Notes under the pieces: generated by a model
Database searches by the model: none
Told to the model about the DNA's origin: nothing
The model's input: the letters and a program-made list of their open reading frames with translations, nothing else
Part shown: positions 17,791 to 27,009 of the stretch, in pieces
Numbering within the stretch: position 1 is the first letter of the stretch
Layout: each line of letters starts with the position of its first letter
Translations under genes and position numbers: made by a program
From: CBDATB01 sp965199745
GTDB lineage: Bacteria > Bacteroidota > Bacteroidia > Cytophagales > Flammeovirgaceae
DNA length: 64,000 bases
Assembly: GCA_965199745.1 (NCBI GenBank)
Contig: CBDATB010000005.1
Coordinates: 1 to 64,000 of the forward strand
Direction of reading: 5' to 3'

Positions 17791-20511
17791 ATGCTCAACA
17801 AACAATATAAATATATTATTTATTTTTTACTGTTTGCAATAATTACACATAGCACTGAGGCGCAAAATATAACCGCCTTTGAGTATTTTTTTGACAAAGA
17901 TCCTGGCGCAGGCAAGGGTATAGCACTAAATGTTAGCTCACCTAATGATATTATTGAGAATGATTTTGAAATTGATATTAGCGGCTTATCGGCAGGAGCG
18001 CATCGGCTGGTAGTTAGGGCAAAAGACGAAAATAGCGCATGGAGTCTGTCCCTTAGCCATAAATTCTACATACAATCGGCTGCTCAACCACAAACAGACA
18101 TTTCGGTAATAGGTTTGGAATATTTCATTGATACTGACCCCGGTGTGGGAAATGCTACTTATGTAAACGCAATGCAAAGCAACGATGCGGCAGTATTTGA
18201 TATTCAAGAAAATATTCAGTCGCTACAGCTGGGAAGACACACTATAGGCTTGCGCGTGCAGGGCAAAGACCAACTATGGAGCTTTACCAGATACAGCCCA
18301 CTCTTTATTACTGAGACCATACAAAAACCGCCAACTACTAGCACAGTTATTAGCCAAATAGAATACTTCTTCAATGATACAGACCCCGGCATCAACCGAG
18401 GTGTAAAGCAGCAAGTCGCTGAACCCGCAGAAAACGTGATAGTTATTGACTCTGTGGGGGTCGACACGGTGGGTAGCACAGGTTTAGTACCTGGGAATAG
18501 ACATTTTCTGCTGGTAAGAGCTAAAACTAACGAAGGAGTATGGGGTATTCCCAATGTGTTTCCCTTCGACTATTGCCGCGTTGAGGGAGTAGTTGCCAAC
18601 TTTGATTATGAACTAAGTGGTAGAAATTTAACCATTCAAGACAGCAGTTTATACGCACAAAGATATCGCTGGGATTTAGGCGATGGTAGTCCGCTCCAAG
18701 CAACCCCTTCAGGTTTTTCGTATACTTATGCTCAAGGAGGTGATTACAGCGTTTGCCAGATCGTAAGCAACCAATGCCGAACAGATACTTTTTGCACTGA
18801 TATTACTGTAACTGCTCCGCGTGTCGTGAAACAGCTCCACCCCGTGTCGGTTAATGAGGGAAATAACCGCGTATTAGTCGAAGAAAATATTAATACTATC
18901 TTTGAAGAACCCTCTGGAAATGCATTGACTTACACAGTTGATTTGGTCTCTGTATCGAATGATGAAAATTTAGTACCAGTACCCGAAACAGCAGCACGCG
19001 CCTTTTTGGAGGCAGATACGAGCATATATGTAGAGTCTTTCGGCAACACTTTTGGCAATTATCATATCAGAATGACTGCTAGCACTGTTGAAGATACTGT
19101 TGTTTATCTAGTTCTTTTTCGGGTAGTTAACGTAAACGACCCTCCTGTTAGAGCTATTCCTGTACCCGATGCCAGCTTTGATGAAGACACTCCAGGTACT
19201 ACAGTAACGCGAAACCTACTCAATTCTTTTAAAGATATTGATAACAGATTTCTGAATTTTGAACTACGCTCTTCAGCCCCTGAGGTGAGCGGCGTTTTTT
19301 TTCCAAACAGAGTGGGTAGAGATTCAGCACTTTACGTTAGTGCAGTGCCCAATTACTTTGGACAGTCAGCAATGTATCTGAGTGTTTCCGATGATGAATT
19401 TAGCGTATTCGATACTTTTCTAATAACAGTAAACCCACTACCTGACGCCTTGAAACTAACAACGCCAGTCCCCAACTTTCAACTCGACGAAGATGCCGGA
19501 GCTAAGGTAATTATCGATAGTCTCGATATATACTTCAGTGAGTTAGAGCGGGGGGCTTTAGATTTTAGTGTAAATATACTTTCCCCTCCACTACCCGACA
19601 CTGTGATACAAATATTTGAACAGAGCAAAGTGAGAGTGCATACACCAGAAGATTTTGACGACAATATTCAAGTAGAGATAACGGCAGCTAATAGTTTGTT
19701 TACAGCAAAAGATAGATTTACTATAACAATAAACGGAGAAAACGATGCCCCAGTATTCTTCAAAAATATACCAGACTCAGAAATATGCCCTGGACACAAT
19801 TTAACGATAAATTTGGCAGACCATCTTCGTGAGCCAGAAGATACTTATGCCGAAATGGATCGCCAAATACAAGTTTTAAGCAAAAACCCAGAAGACCTAG
19901 CAAATGATGGAATCAGTTTTAGTGTATCAGGTGATCAGGCTATTTTTCGCAATAATAACCGAGTTGGCGGATCGTACGAAATAGCATTAACTTTTATGGA
20001 TAGCGAAGGAGCAAGTGCAAGCGATACGCTGAGTTTGTCCAGTCCTATCGTAACCCTTAGTGAGAGTGAAGGAGGGTTACTTGCCTCTAATGGTACAAGC
20101 TATCAATGGTTTGTAAACAACCAGCAGATTGATGGAGCAAACCGACAAACTTATCGCCCAACCCAAGTAGGAACATATACTATTAAGGTACAAATAGGGG
20201 CATGTAGCATACTGTCAACCCCTGTAATTATTACTTCACAAGAGGATGACGACTTAACTGCCAATACCCTATTATACCCCAATCCTGTCAGCCAGCGGCT
20301 ATTCATTCAAATTACCTCACCTGAGCAAGGATACTTTACCCTGTACCTTCGTAATGTATATGGAAAGTTGTTGAAAACTATTAGCGGTAAAAAACATACA
20401 GAAAGTTTTCAAGAAACTCTTGATATGCAAAATTATCCGACAGGCCTATATTTTATCGAAATTACATTAGGCAATATCAGCATCATCAAGAAGGTAATTA
20501 AACTCAACTAA
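17791..20511 (+). CDS. T9SS-exported multidomain surface protein
   Basis: A 906-residue protein. After a signal peptide (KYIIYFLLFAIITHSTEAQ) come three related ~95-residue units opening with FEYFFDKDPGAGKG, LEYFIDTDPGVGNA and IEYFFNDTDPGINRG. A PKD-like domain follows (RYRWDLGDGSP, YAQGGDYSVCQIV), then cadherin-like segments marked by VNDPPVRAIPVPDASFDEDT and NGENDAPVFF, then an Ig-like SYQWFVNNQQIDGA domain. The last ~80 residues form a T9SS type A sorting domain: LLYPNPVSQRLFI, YGKLLKTISG, YPTGLYFIEI, ending in KKVIKLN. So the protein should cross the outer membrane by the T9SS and be attached by PorU. Its binding partner is unknown; the two beta-helix proteins upstream are likely partners by position. 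Confidence 0.85.
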   Translation: MLNKQYKYIIYFLLFAIITHSTEAQNITAFEYFFDKDPGAGKGIALNVSSPNDIIENDFEIDISGLSAGAHRLVVRAKDENSAWSLSLSHKFYIQSAAQPQTDISVIGLEYFIDTDPGVGNATYVNAMQSNDAAVFDIQENIQSLQLGRHTIGLRVQGKDQLWSFTRYSPLFITETIQKPPTTSTVISQIEYFFNDTDPGINRGVKQQVAEPAENVIVIDSVGVDTVGSTGLVPGNRHFLLVRAKTNEGVWGIPNVFPFDYCRVEGVVANFDYELSGRNLTIQDSSLYAQRYRWDLGDGSPLQATPSGFSYTYAQGGDYSVCQIVSNQCRTDTFCTDITVTAPRVVKQLHPVSVNEGNNRVLVEENINTIFEEPSGNALTYTVDLVSVSNDENLVPVPETAARAFLEADTSIYVESFGNTFGNYHIRMTASTVEDTVVYLVLFRVVNVNDPPVRAIPVPDASFDEDTPGTTVTRNLLNSFKDIDNRFLNFELRSSAPEVSGVFFPNRVGRDSALYVSAVPNYFGQSAMYLSVSDDEFSVFDTFLITVNPLPDALKLTTPVPNFQLDEDAGAKVIIDSLDIYFSELERGALDFSVNILSPPLPDTVIQIFEQSKVRVHTPEDFDDNIQVEITAANSLFTAKDRFTITINGENDAPVFFKNIPDSEICPGHNLTINLADHLREPEDTYAEMDRQIQVLSKNPEDLANDGISFSVSGDQAIFRNNNRVGGSYEIALTFMDSEGASASDTLSLSSPIVTLSESEGGLLASNGTSYQWFVNNQQIDGANRQTYRPTQVGTYTIKVQIGACSILSTPVIITSQEDDDLTANTLLYPNPVSQRLFIQITSPEQGYFTLYLRNVYGKLLKTISGKKHTESFQETLDMQNYPTGLYFIEITLGNISIIKKVIKLN

Positions 20512-20544
20512 AAACCCACAGAATTACCGCATTCCACTGAGAAT

Positions 20545-20748
20545 ATGCACAAGGCTCTTGATAGTATCAAAACGTATCTTAAAAATCAGCAATCTAATGG
20601 GCAAACATCGGGAGATGGCAGCGTAGAGGATTTTGAAGATATAGAAATTTTACCTACCGATTTGTATGTGAGGTTTTTGATTCGGCCTAGTCAATATACA
20701 GACCGGTATTTTGATATTCACCCTAATAGTGTACAAACGAAAGAATGA
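20545..20748 (+). CDS. small unknown ORF coupled to the type IIG gene
   Basis: A 67-codon ORF whose stop overlaps the start of the RM gene as ATGA, which suggests translational coupling. It reads MHKALDSIKTYLKNQQ at the start and LPTDLYVRFLIRPSQY near the end. The duplication boundary falls at its 33rd codon: the last ~35 codons recur ahead of the second RM gene, the first ~32 do not. I do not recognise a family. It could be a small partner of the RM enzyme or the remnant of a longer gene cut when the RM module arrived. No convincing ribosome site is seen. Confidence 0.45.
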   Translation: MHKALDSIKTYLKNQQSNGQTSGDGSVEDFEDIEILPTDLYVRFLIRPSQYTDRYFDIHPNSVQTKE

Positions 20749-23165
20749 AGTACAAAAACATAAGAGAAGAAGAACTGAAAAATAAAGTTGGTGCAGACTG
20801 GTTTAAGCCATTTGACACAACAGAGATTTTAGGAAATATTGACTTCACCGTTTTACCCAAACAAGACAGCTTGTTGGGCAGAACACCTCTTTTGTGGGCA
20901 GAAGCTAAAACAGGAAATTTTGATATTGCGACAATGTTTGTCCAACTCATTCTGACCATTGGAAAAGCTCGAACATTTGACAAAACTTTGCCGCCTACTT
21001 TTTTAGGAGCATTTGACTTTAAAAAAATTGCTTTTGTCGATTACATCAACATTCAAGACATATTCTTTCTCAACGATTTCAACTGGAATGTTACCCCAAG
21101 TAACCACGACACGAAAGAATTTAAACTCATTAAGGAACGAATAGAATCTGTCCCAAAAGCTAAAACCTACGTTTTTGATTACCAAAAAGACGAAAAGGAA
21201 CTCAAAACCTTTATCAAAAACAATGTGGCAAAAGCCACCACAAAAAGCAAAATCAAAATTGACAAAAACAATTTCATCCCTATTTACTTGCGTTGGATTA
21301 AAATTGTAAAACCAATCATTGACGTAAACTGGGACGAACTCAAAAAGAACAACATTCTCGACAGCGATTTTTATTTAGCAGACTTATTTGTTGATGATAA
21401 TAACACTCAAAACATTGATGACGATTTAACCATACGAGATAGTTTGTTTGTTGTGTATCAAAATCAAGGTTACAAAATAGCTAAAGAGAACATCAAGCAA
21501 ATGTTTGATGCCACAATAAACATTCGCAACAAAGACGCTTATACACAGTTTTGGAAACTCTACAAACGACCACCCATAAAAGAGTTTCAAGATTACATTA
21601 TTGAACGTAGAGATTTACTCGTACCTCAAGACATACGAGAACGAAAAGGAGCATTTTTCACGCCGAGAAAGTGGGTAGAACTATCACAAAAATACCTTAC
21701 CGACTATTTGGGCGAAGATTGGCAAGACGACTATTACATTTGGGATTGTGCCGCAGGAACTGGAAACCTTTTGGCAGGTTTAAACAATAAATACAACATT
21801 TACGCAAGTACCTTAGACCAAGCAGACATCAATGTAATGCACGAGCGTATAGACCACGGCGCCAACCTACTAAAAAATCACGTGTTCCAATTTGACTTTT
21901 TGAATGATGACTTTACCAAGTTGCCACAAAGTCTGCAAGACATCATCAACGACCCTGTAAAACGAAAAAAATTAGTCATCTATATCAATCCGCCTTATGC
22001 GGAAGCAACAACATCTAAAACTGTAACTGGAACTGGAGAGAATAAGGCAGGTGTTACAACTAATTTTAAGATCAAGGAACTACTCAATCCCAAAATTGGT
22101 AATGCTTCAAATGAAATTTTCGCCCTTTTTATGGCAGTTATTTATGAAAGAATGCAAGGTTGTATTCTTGGACAATTCTCAAAAGTTAAGTTTGTAAATG
22201 GTTCAAATTTCAAGGAATTTAAAGAATTCTTTTTAGCTGATTATGTAAGTGGTTTTGTTGTTCCTGCTGAAACTTTTGACAATGTAAAAGGTAAATTTCC
22301 TATTGGTTTTACGATATGGGACACGACTGTAAAATCGAAAATAGGCACAATAGAAACTGATATCTACGATAAAAATGGCAACTATTCAGGAGCTAAAACA
22401 TTTTTTGGAAATCTTCCAAAAAGTATAAATAAATGGATAAAATCATTTGATGGTAATGAAGATAATAAAATTGGTTTAATCGTAAGTTGTGCACCAGATT
22501 TTCAACATAATAGTCAATTAGCAATTTTGTCAAAACAACAAAAGAGATATTGTTTCAATATTACAAGGCAAAACCTTATAAAATCATCGATTTACTTTTC
22601 AGCTCGTCATAGCTTAAATGCATCTTGGCTAAATGACCGTGACCAATTTTTATGGCCTATTGATGGTTGGCAGACAGATATTGAATTTCAAAACGACTGC
22701 TTGACCTTTACTCTATTTTTTAGTGCTAACAGTATTACAAGTGCCGAAGGCACAAACCATTGGATACCATTTACAGAACAGGAAGTGAATGCACAGAATA
22801 GATTTGAAAGTCATTTTATGACCGATTTTATCAACGGAAAAATCAAAAATGAAAGTGAAGGCAATCTGTTTGATAATAAAACTTCTCTATCCATAAAAAG
22901 AGAATTTTCAGCAGAAGCCAAAGCCGTTTTTGATGCAGGTAGAGCATTTTGGAAATATTATCACAGTAAGCCGAATGTGAATGTAAACGCAAGTTTGTAT
23001 GACATTAGAGCCTACTTCCAAGGCAAAAACGCCAAAGGCAGAATGAACAGCAAAAGCGACGATGAAACCTATATGGAATTGATAGGCGAATTAAGGAACA
23101 AACTGAACTTTTTAGCCGACAAAATCAAACCTAAAATATACGAATACGAATTTTTAAAAGAATAA
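20745..23165 (+). CDS. type IIG restriction-modification enzyme, copy 1
   Basis: A single-chain restriction enzyme and adenine methyltransferase of 806 residues. The N-terminus has a PD-(D/E)xK nuclease pattern: Asp33 in GNIDFTV and E53-A-K55 in LLWAEAKTG. A helical linker leads to the N6-adenine methylase with RKGAFFTPRKW, motif I DCAAGTGNLLAGL (Asp at about 334) and motif IV NPPYAEA (about 415). The C-terminal third should recognise DNA (LPKSINKWIKSF to GWQTDIEFQNDC) and ends in a conserved helical tail. It is convergent with the trehalase remnant. Against copy 2 most of the chain is almost identical, but residues ~37-140 and ~495-685 differ. All key residues are intact. The DNA target cannot be predicted. 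Confidence 0.85.
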   Translation: MKYKNIREEELKNKVGADWFKPFDTTEILGNIDFTVLPKQDSLLGRTPLLWAEAKTGNFDIATMFVQLILTIGKARTFDKTLPPTFLGAFDFKKIAFVDYINIQDIFFLNDFNWNVTPSNHDTKEFKLIKERIESVPKAKTYVFDYQKDEKELKTFIKNNVAKATTKSKIKIDKNNFIPIYLRWIKIVKPIIDVNWDELKKNNILDSDFYLADLFVDDNNTQNIDDDLTIRDSLFVVYQNQGYKIAKENIKQMFDATINIRNKDAYTQFWKLYKRPPIKEFQDYIIERRDLLVPQDIRERKGAFFTPRKWVELSQKYLTDYLGEDWQDDYYIWDCAAGTGNLLAGLNNKYNIYASTLDQADINVMHERIDHGANLLKNHVFQFDFLNDDFTKLPQSLQDIINDPVKRKKLVIYINPPYAEATTSKTVTGTGENKAGVTTNFKIKELLNPKIGNASNEIFALFMAVIYERMQGCILGQFSKVKFVNGSNFKEFKEFFLADYVSGFVVPAETFDNVKGKFPIGFTIWDTTVKSKIGTIETDIYDKNGNYSGAKTFFGNLPKSINKWIKSFDGNEDNKIGLIVSCAPDFQHNSQLAILSKQQKRYCFNITRQNLIKSSIYFSARHSLNASWLNDRDQFLWPIDGWQTDIEFQNDCLTFTLFFSANSITSAEGTNHWIPFTEQEVNAQNRFESHFMTDFINGKIKNESEGNLFDNKTSLSIKREFSAEAKAVFDAGRAFWKYYHSKPNVNVNASLYDIRAYFQGKNAKGRMNSKSDDETYMELIGELRNKLNFLADKIKPKIYEYEFLKE

Positions 23166-23377
23166 TAACTACTGGCAACAATAGCTATAAGCAATTGTTG
23201 TTTAGGTGATTAAACGAAATATATGCATTTAATTAAAAGTAAGTGCTAAACCGAAAAGTGAGGGTGTAAAACCCCCAAGTGTTCACAGCCGAGAGCGGTG
23301 ATAATAATAGAAACCATCAAGAGCTTTATCAACACAAAAATCCTTTTGTCCATGCAACTTAAAAATACTTGTGTGAA

Positions 23378-24270
23378 TTATCTTTCACTTTCTTCAGCAA
23401 GCAGTCGGAGCAGCACACCATTAGACCACCCAAAGCCGTCTTGCACTGGATACTCGCCGCCGCCAGCTTCGAGTGATAGATCTTCGACATTATATTTTTC
23501 CACCATTTTCGCAGTATTTTTGTATACTCTTAGGTTGTTATTAATCCAATTTGATCTGATTTTTTCAGCCAAACGGAACTCATCATAATTTCTAAGTCCT
23601 TGGATAGTAATCCACTGCAAAGGTACCCAGCTGTTGGGTACATCCCACTATTGTCCAGAATTGACTAGTGTGGTAGTTACCCCACCGGGTTTAAGAAAGT
23701 CTTTGCGTATTTTTAGTGCCACTTTTTGAGCTTGCTCATAATTTGCTATCCTGAAAAAGGGCGGATACATACCTGCCAAGCAGTACCTTTTGGTCAGGCT
23801 TTTTTTAATGAAATTATAATCAGTAAAAAAACCTCCTTCATCTTGTTTGGAGGCTTTCAGTCCGAGCATGGTGAAGTAGCTATCCCAATAATAAATCTCA
23901 CCAAACCTACCGCCAGGTACTATGTAAGGGTAGGGTAGCGGAATGAGTGAGCTGTTGGTTTCTTTACTATCGGGCTGGCGTGTAAGGATAGGCCATAAGC
24001 GAGCAATATGTATATTCGCCCCAGTGGTACCATCGTTTTTATAATTGGTGCTATAGTTGGGTGGCAGGTCAAAATGCTCATTAACAAATTCTTTTAAATT
24101 GAAACTGCTTTTATCTTTTTGTTCCAAATACATAGCCATAATTTTTTTTGGCTCAGCGCGCGGAATACAATCGACAAAGGTTTTAGAATCGGGAAATAGC
24201 GCATTGAGTTGCACATCTTCGAATAATTTTTCAAAGTCTTTCTCAAAATCAATCTGCCCGAAAGCGGGCA
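23378..24270 (-). pseudogene. treA: broken trehalase copy in duplication unit 1
   Basis: A damaged copy of the intact gene at 27010-28581. Three lesions are seen. The first ~20 codons, including the signal peptide, are lost at the duplication junction, leaving PAFGQIDFEKDF. An in-frame 624-bp deletion joins LGLKASKQD to EGGFFTDYNF; both ends share GATGA on the coding strand. A CAG to TAG change makes a stop in NSGQ*WD. The deletion removes the segment with the catalytic Asp (SGWDFSSRW), and the second GH37 signature is altered (PNGW to PNSW). The product cannot be an active trehalase. Confidence 0.95.
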
Positions 24271-24377
24271 TAGAAATTTTACCTACCGATTTGTATGTGA
24301 GGTTTTTGATTCGGCCTAGTCAATATACAGACCGGTATTTTGATATTCACCCTAATAGTGTACAAACGAAAGAATGA
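24270..24377 (+). pseudogene. 3' part of the small ORF, fused to antisense trehalase DNA
   Basis: The last ~35 codons of the small ORF, from the duplication boundary to the ATGA overlap with RM copy 2. Its own start was left behind in unit 1. The frame happens to be open upstream through the antisense strand of the broken trehalase (back to an ATG at 24057), producing a chance 106-codon chimera. Internal TTG or GTG codons could serve as starts for a ~28-residue peptide. Confidence 0.55.
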
Positions 24378-26797
24378 AGTACAAAAACATAAGAGAAGAA
24401 GAACTGAAAAATAAAGTTGGTGCAGACTGGTTTAAGCCATTTGACACAACAGAGATTTTAGGAAATATTGACTTCACCGTTTTTCCGAAACAAGACAGTT
24501 TATTTGGACGAACACCTCTTTTATGGGCTGAAGCTAAAACAGGGAATTTTGACATTCCTACTATGTTTGTTCAACTCATTCTGACCATTGGAAAAGCACG
24601 AACTTTTGATAAAACTTTACCACCTGCATTTTTGGGAGCATTTGACTTTAAAAAAATTGCTTTTGTAGATTACATCAATGTTCAAGACATATTCTTTCTC
24701 AACGATTTTAACTGGAATGTAACACCAAGCAACTACGATACCAAAGAGTTTAAACTGATTAGGGAACGGATAGAATCGGTTTTAAAAGTCAAGACCTACG
24801 TTTTTGATTACCAAAAAGACGAAAAGGAACTCAAAACCTTTATCAAAAACAATGTGGCAAAAGCCACCACAAAAAGCAAAATCAAAATTGACAAAAACAA
24901 TTTCATCCCTATTTACTTGCGTTGGATTAAAATTGTAAAACCAATCATTGACGTAAACTGGGACGAACTCAAAAAGAACAACATTCTCGACAGCGATTTT
25001 TATTTAGCAGACTTATTTGTTGATGATAATAACACTCAAAACATTGATGACGATTTAACCATACGAGATAGTTTGTTTGTTGTGTATCAAAATCAAGGTT
25101 ACAAAATAGCTAAAGAGAACATCAAGCAAATGTTTGATGCCACAATAAACATTCGCAACAAAGACGCTTATACACAGTTTTGGAAACTCTACAAACGACC
25201 ACCCATAAAAGAGTTTCAAGATTACATTATTGAACGTAGAGATTTACTCGTACCTCAAGACATACGAGAACGAAAAGGAGCATTTTTCACGCCGAGAAAG
25301 TGGGTAGAACTATCACAAAAATACCTTACCGACTATTTGGGCGAAGATTGGCAAGACGACTATTACATTTGGGATTGTGCCGCAGGAACTGGAAACCTTT
25401 TGGCAGGTTTAAACAATAAATACAACATTTATGCAAGTACCTTAGACCAAGCAGACATCAATGTAATGCACGAGCGTATAGACCACGGCGCCAACCTACT
25501 AAAAAATCACGTGTTCCAATTTGACTTTTTGAATGATGACTTTACCAAGTTGCCACAAAGTCTGCAAGACATCATCAACGACCCTGTAAAACGAAAAAAA
25601 TTAGTCATCTATATCAATCCGCCTTATGCGGAAGCAACAACATCTAAAACTGTAACTGGAACTGGAGAAAATAAGGCAGGTGTTACAACTAATTTTAAGA
25701 TCAAGGAACTACTCAATCCCAAAATTGGTAATGCTTCAAATGAAATTTTCGCCCTTTTTATGGCAGTTATTTATGAAAGAATGCAAGGTTGTATTCTTGG
25801 ACAATTCTCAAAAGTTAAGTTTGTAAACGGTTCAAATTTCAAGGAATTTAAAGAGTTCTTTTTAGCTGATTATGTAAGTGGTTTTGCTGTTCCTGCTGAA
25901 ACTTTTGACAATGTAAAGGGTAAATTTCCTATTGCGTTTACTATTTGGAATACATCCGTAAAATCAAAAATAAGTACGATTGAAACGGATATTTACGATA
26001 AAAACGGTAATTATTCAGGAGTTAAAACATTTTATGGAAATCTGCCAAAGAGTATAAATAAATGGTTTGTTAAATATCAATCACTTTCAGAAAATCATAT
26101 TGGTTTATTGTCCAATTATCCACCTGACTTTCAAAATCAAGCTAAGGTTTTTATTAAAATCAAACCAATGGCTCGTGGTGGGGCAATAAAAATTGTTGCT
26201 GAAAATTTAATTCCTGTTTCTATTTATTTAACTGTTCGTCATTGTTTTGAAGCGACTTGGTTAAATGATAGAGACCAATTTTTATATCCAATAGATGGTT
26301 GGCAAACAGATTTTGATTTTCAAAATGACTGTTTGGCATTTACTCTATTTCACGGACAAACGAGAATTACAAGTACAGAAGGCACAAACTATTGGATTCC
26401 ATTCACAGAACAAGAAGTAAATGCCCAAAATAGATTTGAAAGTCATTTTATGACCGATTTTATCAACGGAAAAATCAAAAATGAAAGTGAAGGCAATCTG
26501 TTTGATAATGAAACTTCTCTATCCATAAAAAGAGAATTTTCAGCAGAAGCCAAAGCCGTTTTTGATGCAGGTAGAGCATTTTGGAAATATTATCACAGTA
26601 AGCCGAATGTGAATGTAAACGCAAGTTTGTATGACATTAGAGCCTACTTCCAAGGCAAAAACGCCAAAGGCAGAATGAACAGCAAAAGCGACGATGAAAC
26701 CTATATGGAATTGATAGGCGAATTAAGGAACAAACTGAACTTTTTAGCCGACAAAATCAAACCTAAAATATACGAATACGAATTTTTAAAAGAATAA
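24374..26797 (+). CDS. type IIG restriction-modification enzyme, copy 2
   Basis: An 807-residue paralogue of the enzyme at 20745-23165 with the same catalytic sites: GNIDFTV/AEAKTG nuclease motif, DCAAGTGNLLAGL and NPPYAEA. The long central part (about 24793-25830) differs by only a handful of bases, as does the tail after about 26432. Two blocks diverge. The first (about 24484-24792) has mainly synonymous changes plus a few substitutions (for example HDTKE to YDTKE, PKAKT to LKVKT). The second (about 25861-26432) covers the putative recognition region, here FVKYQSLSENHIGLLSNYPP and KIKPMARGGAIKIVAENLIP. So the enzyme probably has another DNA target. It is convergent with the intact trehalase gene. 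Confidence 0.85.
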   Translation: MKYKNIREEELKNKVGADWFKPFDTTEILGNIDFTVFPKQDSLFGRTPLLWAEAKTGNFDIPTMFVQLILTIGKARTFDKTLPPAFLGAFDFKKIAFVDYINVQDIFFLNDFNWNVTPSNYDTKEFKLIRERIESVLKVKTYVFDYQKDEKELKTFIKNNVAKATTKSKIKIDKNNFIPIYLRWIKIVKPIIDVNWDELKKNNILDSDFYLADLFVDDNNTQNIDDDLTIRDSLFVVYQNQGYKIAKENIKQMFDATINIRNKDAYTQFWKLYKRPPIKEFQDYIIERRDLLVPQDIRERKGAFFTPRKWVELSQKYLTDYLGEDWQDDYYIWDCAAGTGNLLAGLNNKYNIYASTLDQADINVMHERIDHGANLLKNHVFQFDFLNDDFTKLPQSLQDIINDPVKRKKLVIYINPPYAEATTSKTVTGTGENKAGVTTNFKIKELLNPKIGNASNEIFALFMAVIYERMQGCILGQFSKVKFVNGSNFKEFKEFFLADYVSGFAVPAETFDNVKGKFPIAFTIWNTSVKSKISTIETDIYDKNGNYSGVKTFYGNLPKSINKWFVKYQSLSENHIGLLSNYPPDFQNQAKVFIKIKPMARGGAIKIVAENLIPVSIYLTVRHCFEATWLNDRDQFLYPIDGWQTDFDFQNDCLAFTLFHGQTRITSTEGTNYWIPFTEQEVNAQNRFESHFMTDFINGKIKNESEGNLFDNETSLSIKREFSAEAKAVFDAGRAFWKYYHSKPNVNVNASLYDIRAYFQGKNAKGRMNSKSDDETYMELIGELRNKLNFLADKIKPKIYEYEFLKE

Positions 26798-27009
26798 TAA
26801 CTACTGGCAACAATAGCTATAAGCAATTGTTGTTTAGGTGATTAAACGAAATATATGCATTTAATTAAAAGTAAGTGCTAAACCGAAAAGTGAGGGTGTA
26901 AAACCCCCAAGTACTCACAGCCGAGAGCGGTGATAATAATAGAAACCATCAAGAGCTTTATCAACACAAAAATCCTTTTGTCCATGCAACTTAAAAATAC
27001 TTGTGTGAA

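Larger units (their letters stand above)
20641..24270. repeat. tandem duplication unit 1 (3.63 kb)
   Basis: The segment from ATAGAAATTTTACC at 20641 to GAAAGCGGGCA near 24270 is repeated directly after itself. It holds the end of the small ORF, the first RM gene, a 212-bp spacer and a broken copy of the trehalase gene. The spacer (23166-23377) contains CAACAAT/ATTGTTG and GGGT/ACCC inverted repeats that could end transcription. Unit 1 lacks 624 bp present in unit 2. Confidence 0.93.

Noticed and set aside
23260..23300. CACAGCCGAGAG shared with the porV leader (about 58012), and a looser likeness to 31141-31185
   Set aside because: The match is short and the contexts differ; not enough to call a regulatory motif or RNA without a genome-wide count.
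24057..24377. 106-codon ORF ahead of RM copy 2
   Set aside because: Its first two thirds are antisense to the trehalase pseudogene; it is a chance fusion made by the duplication.
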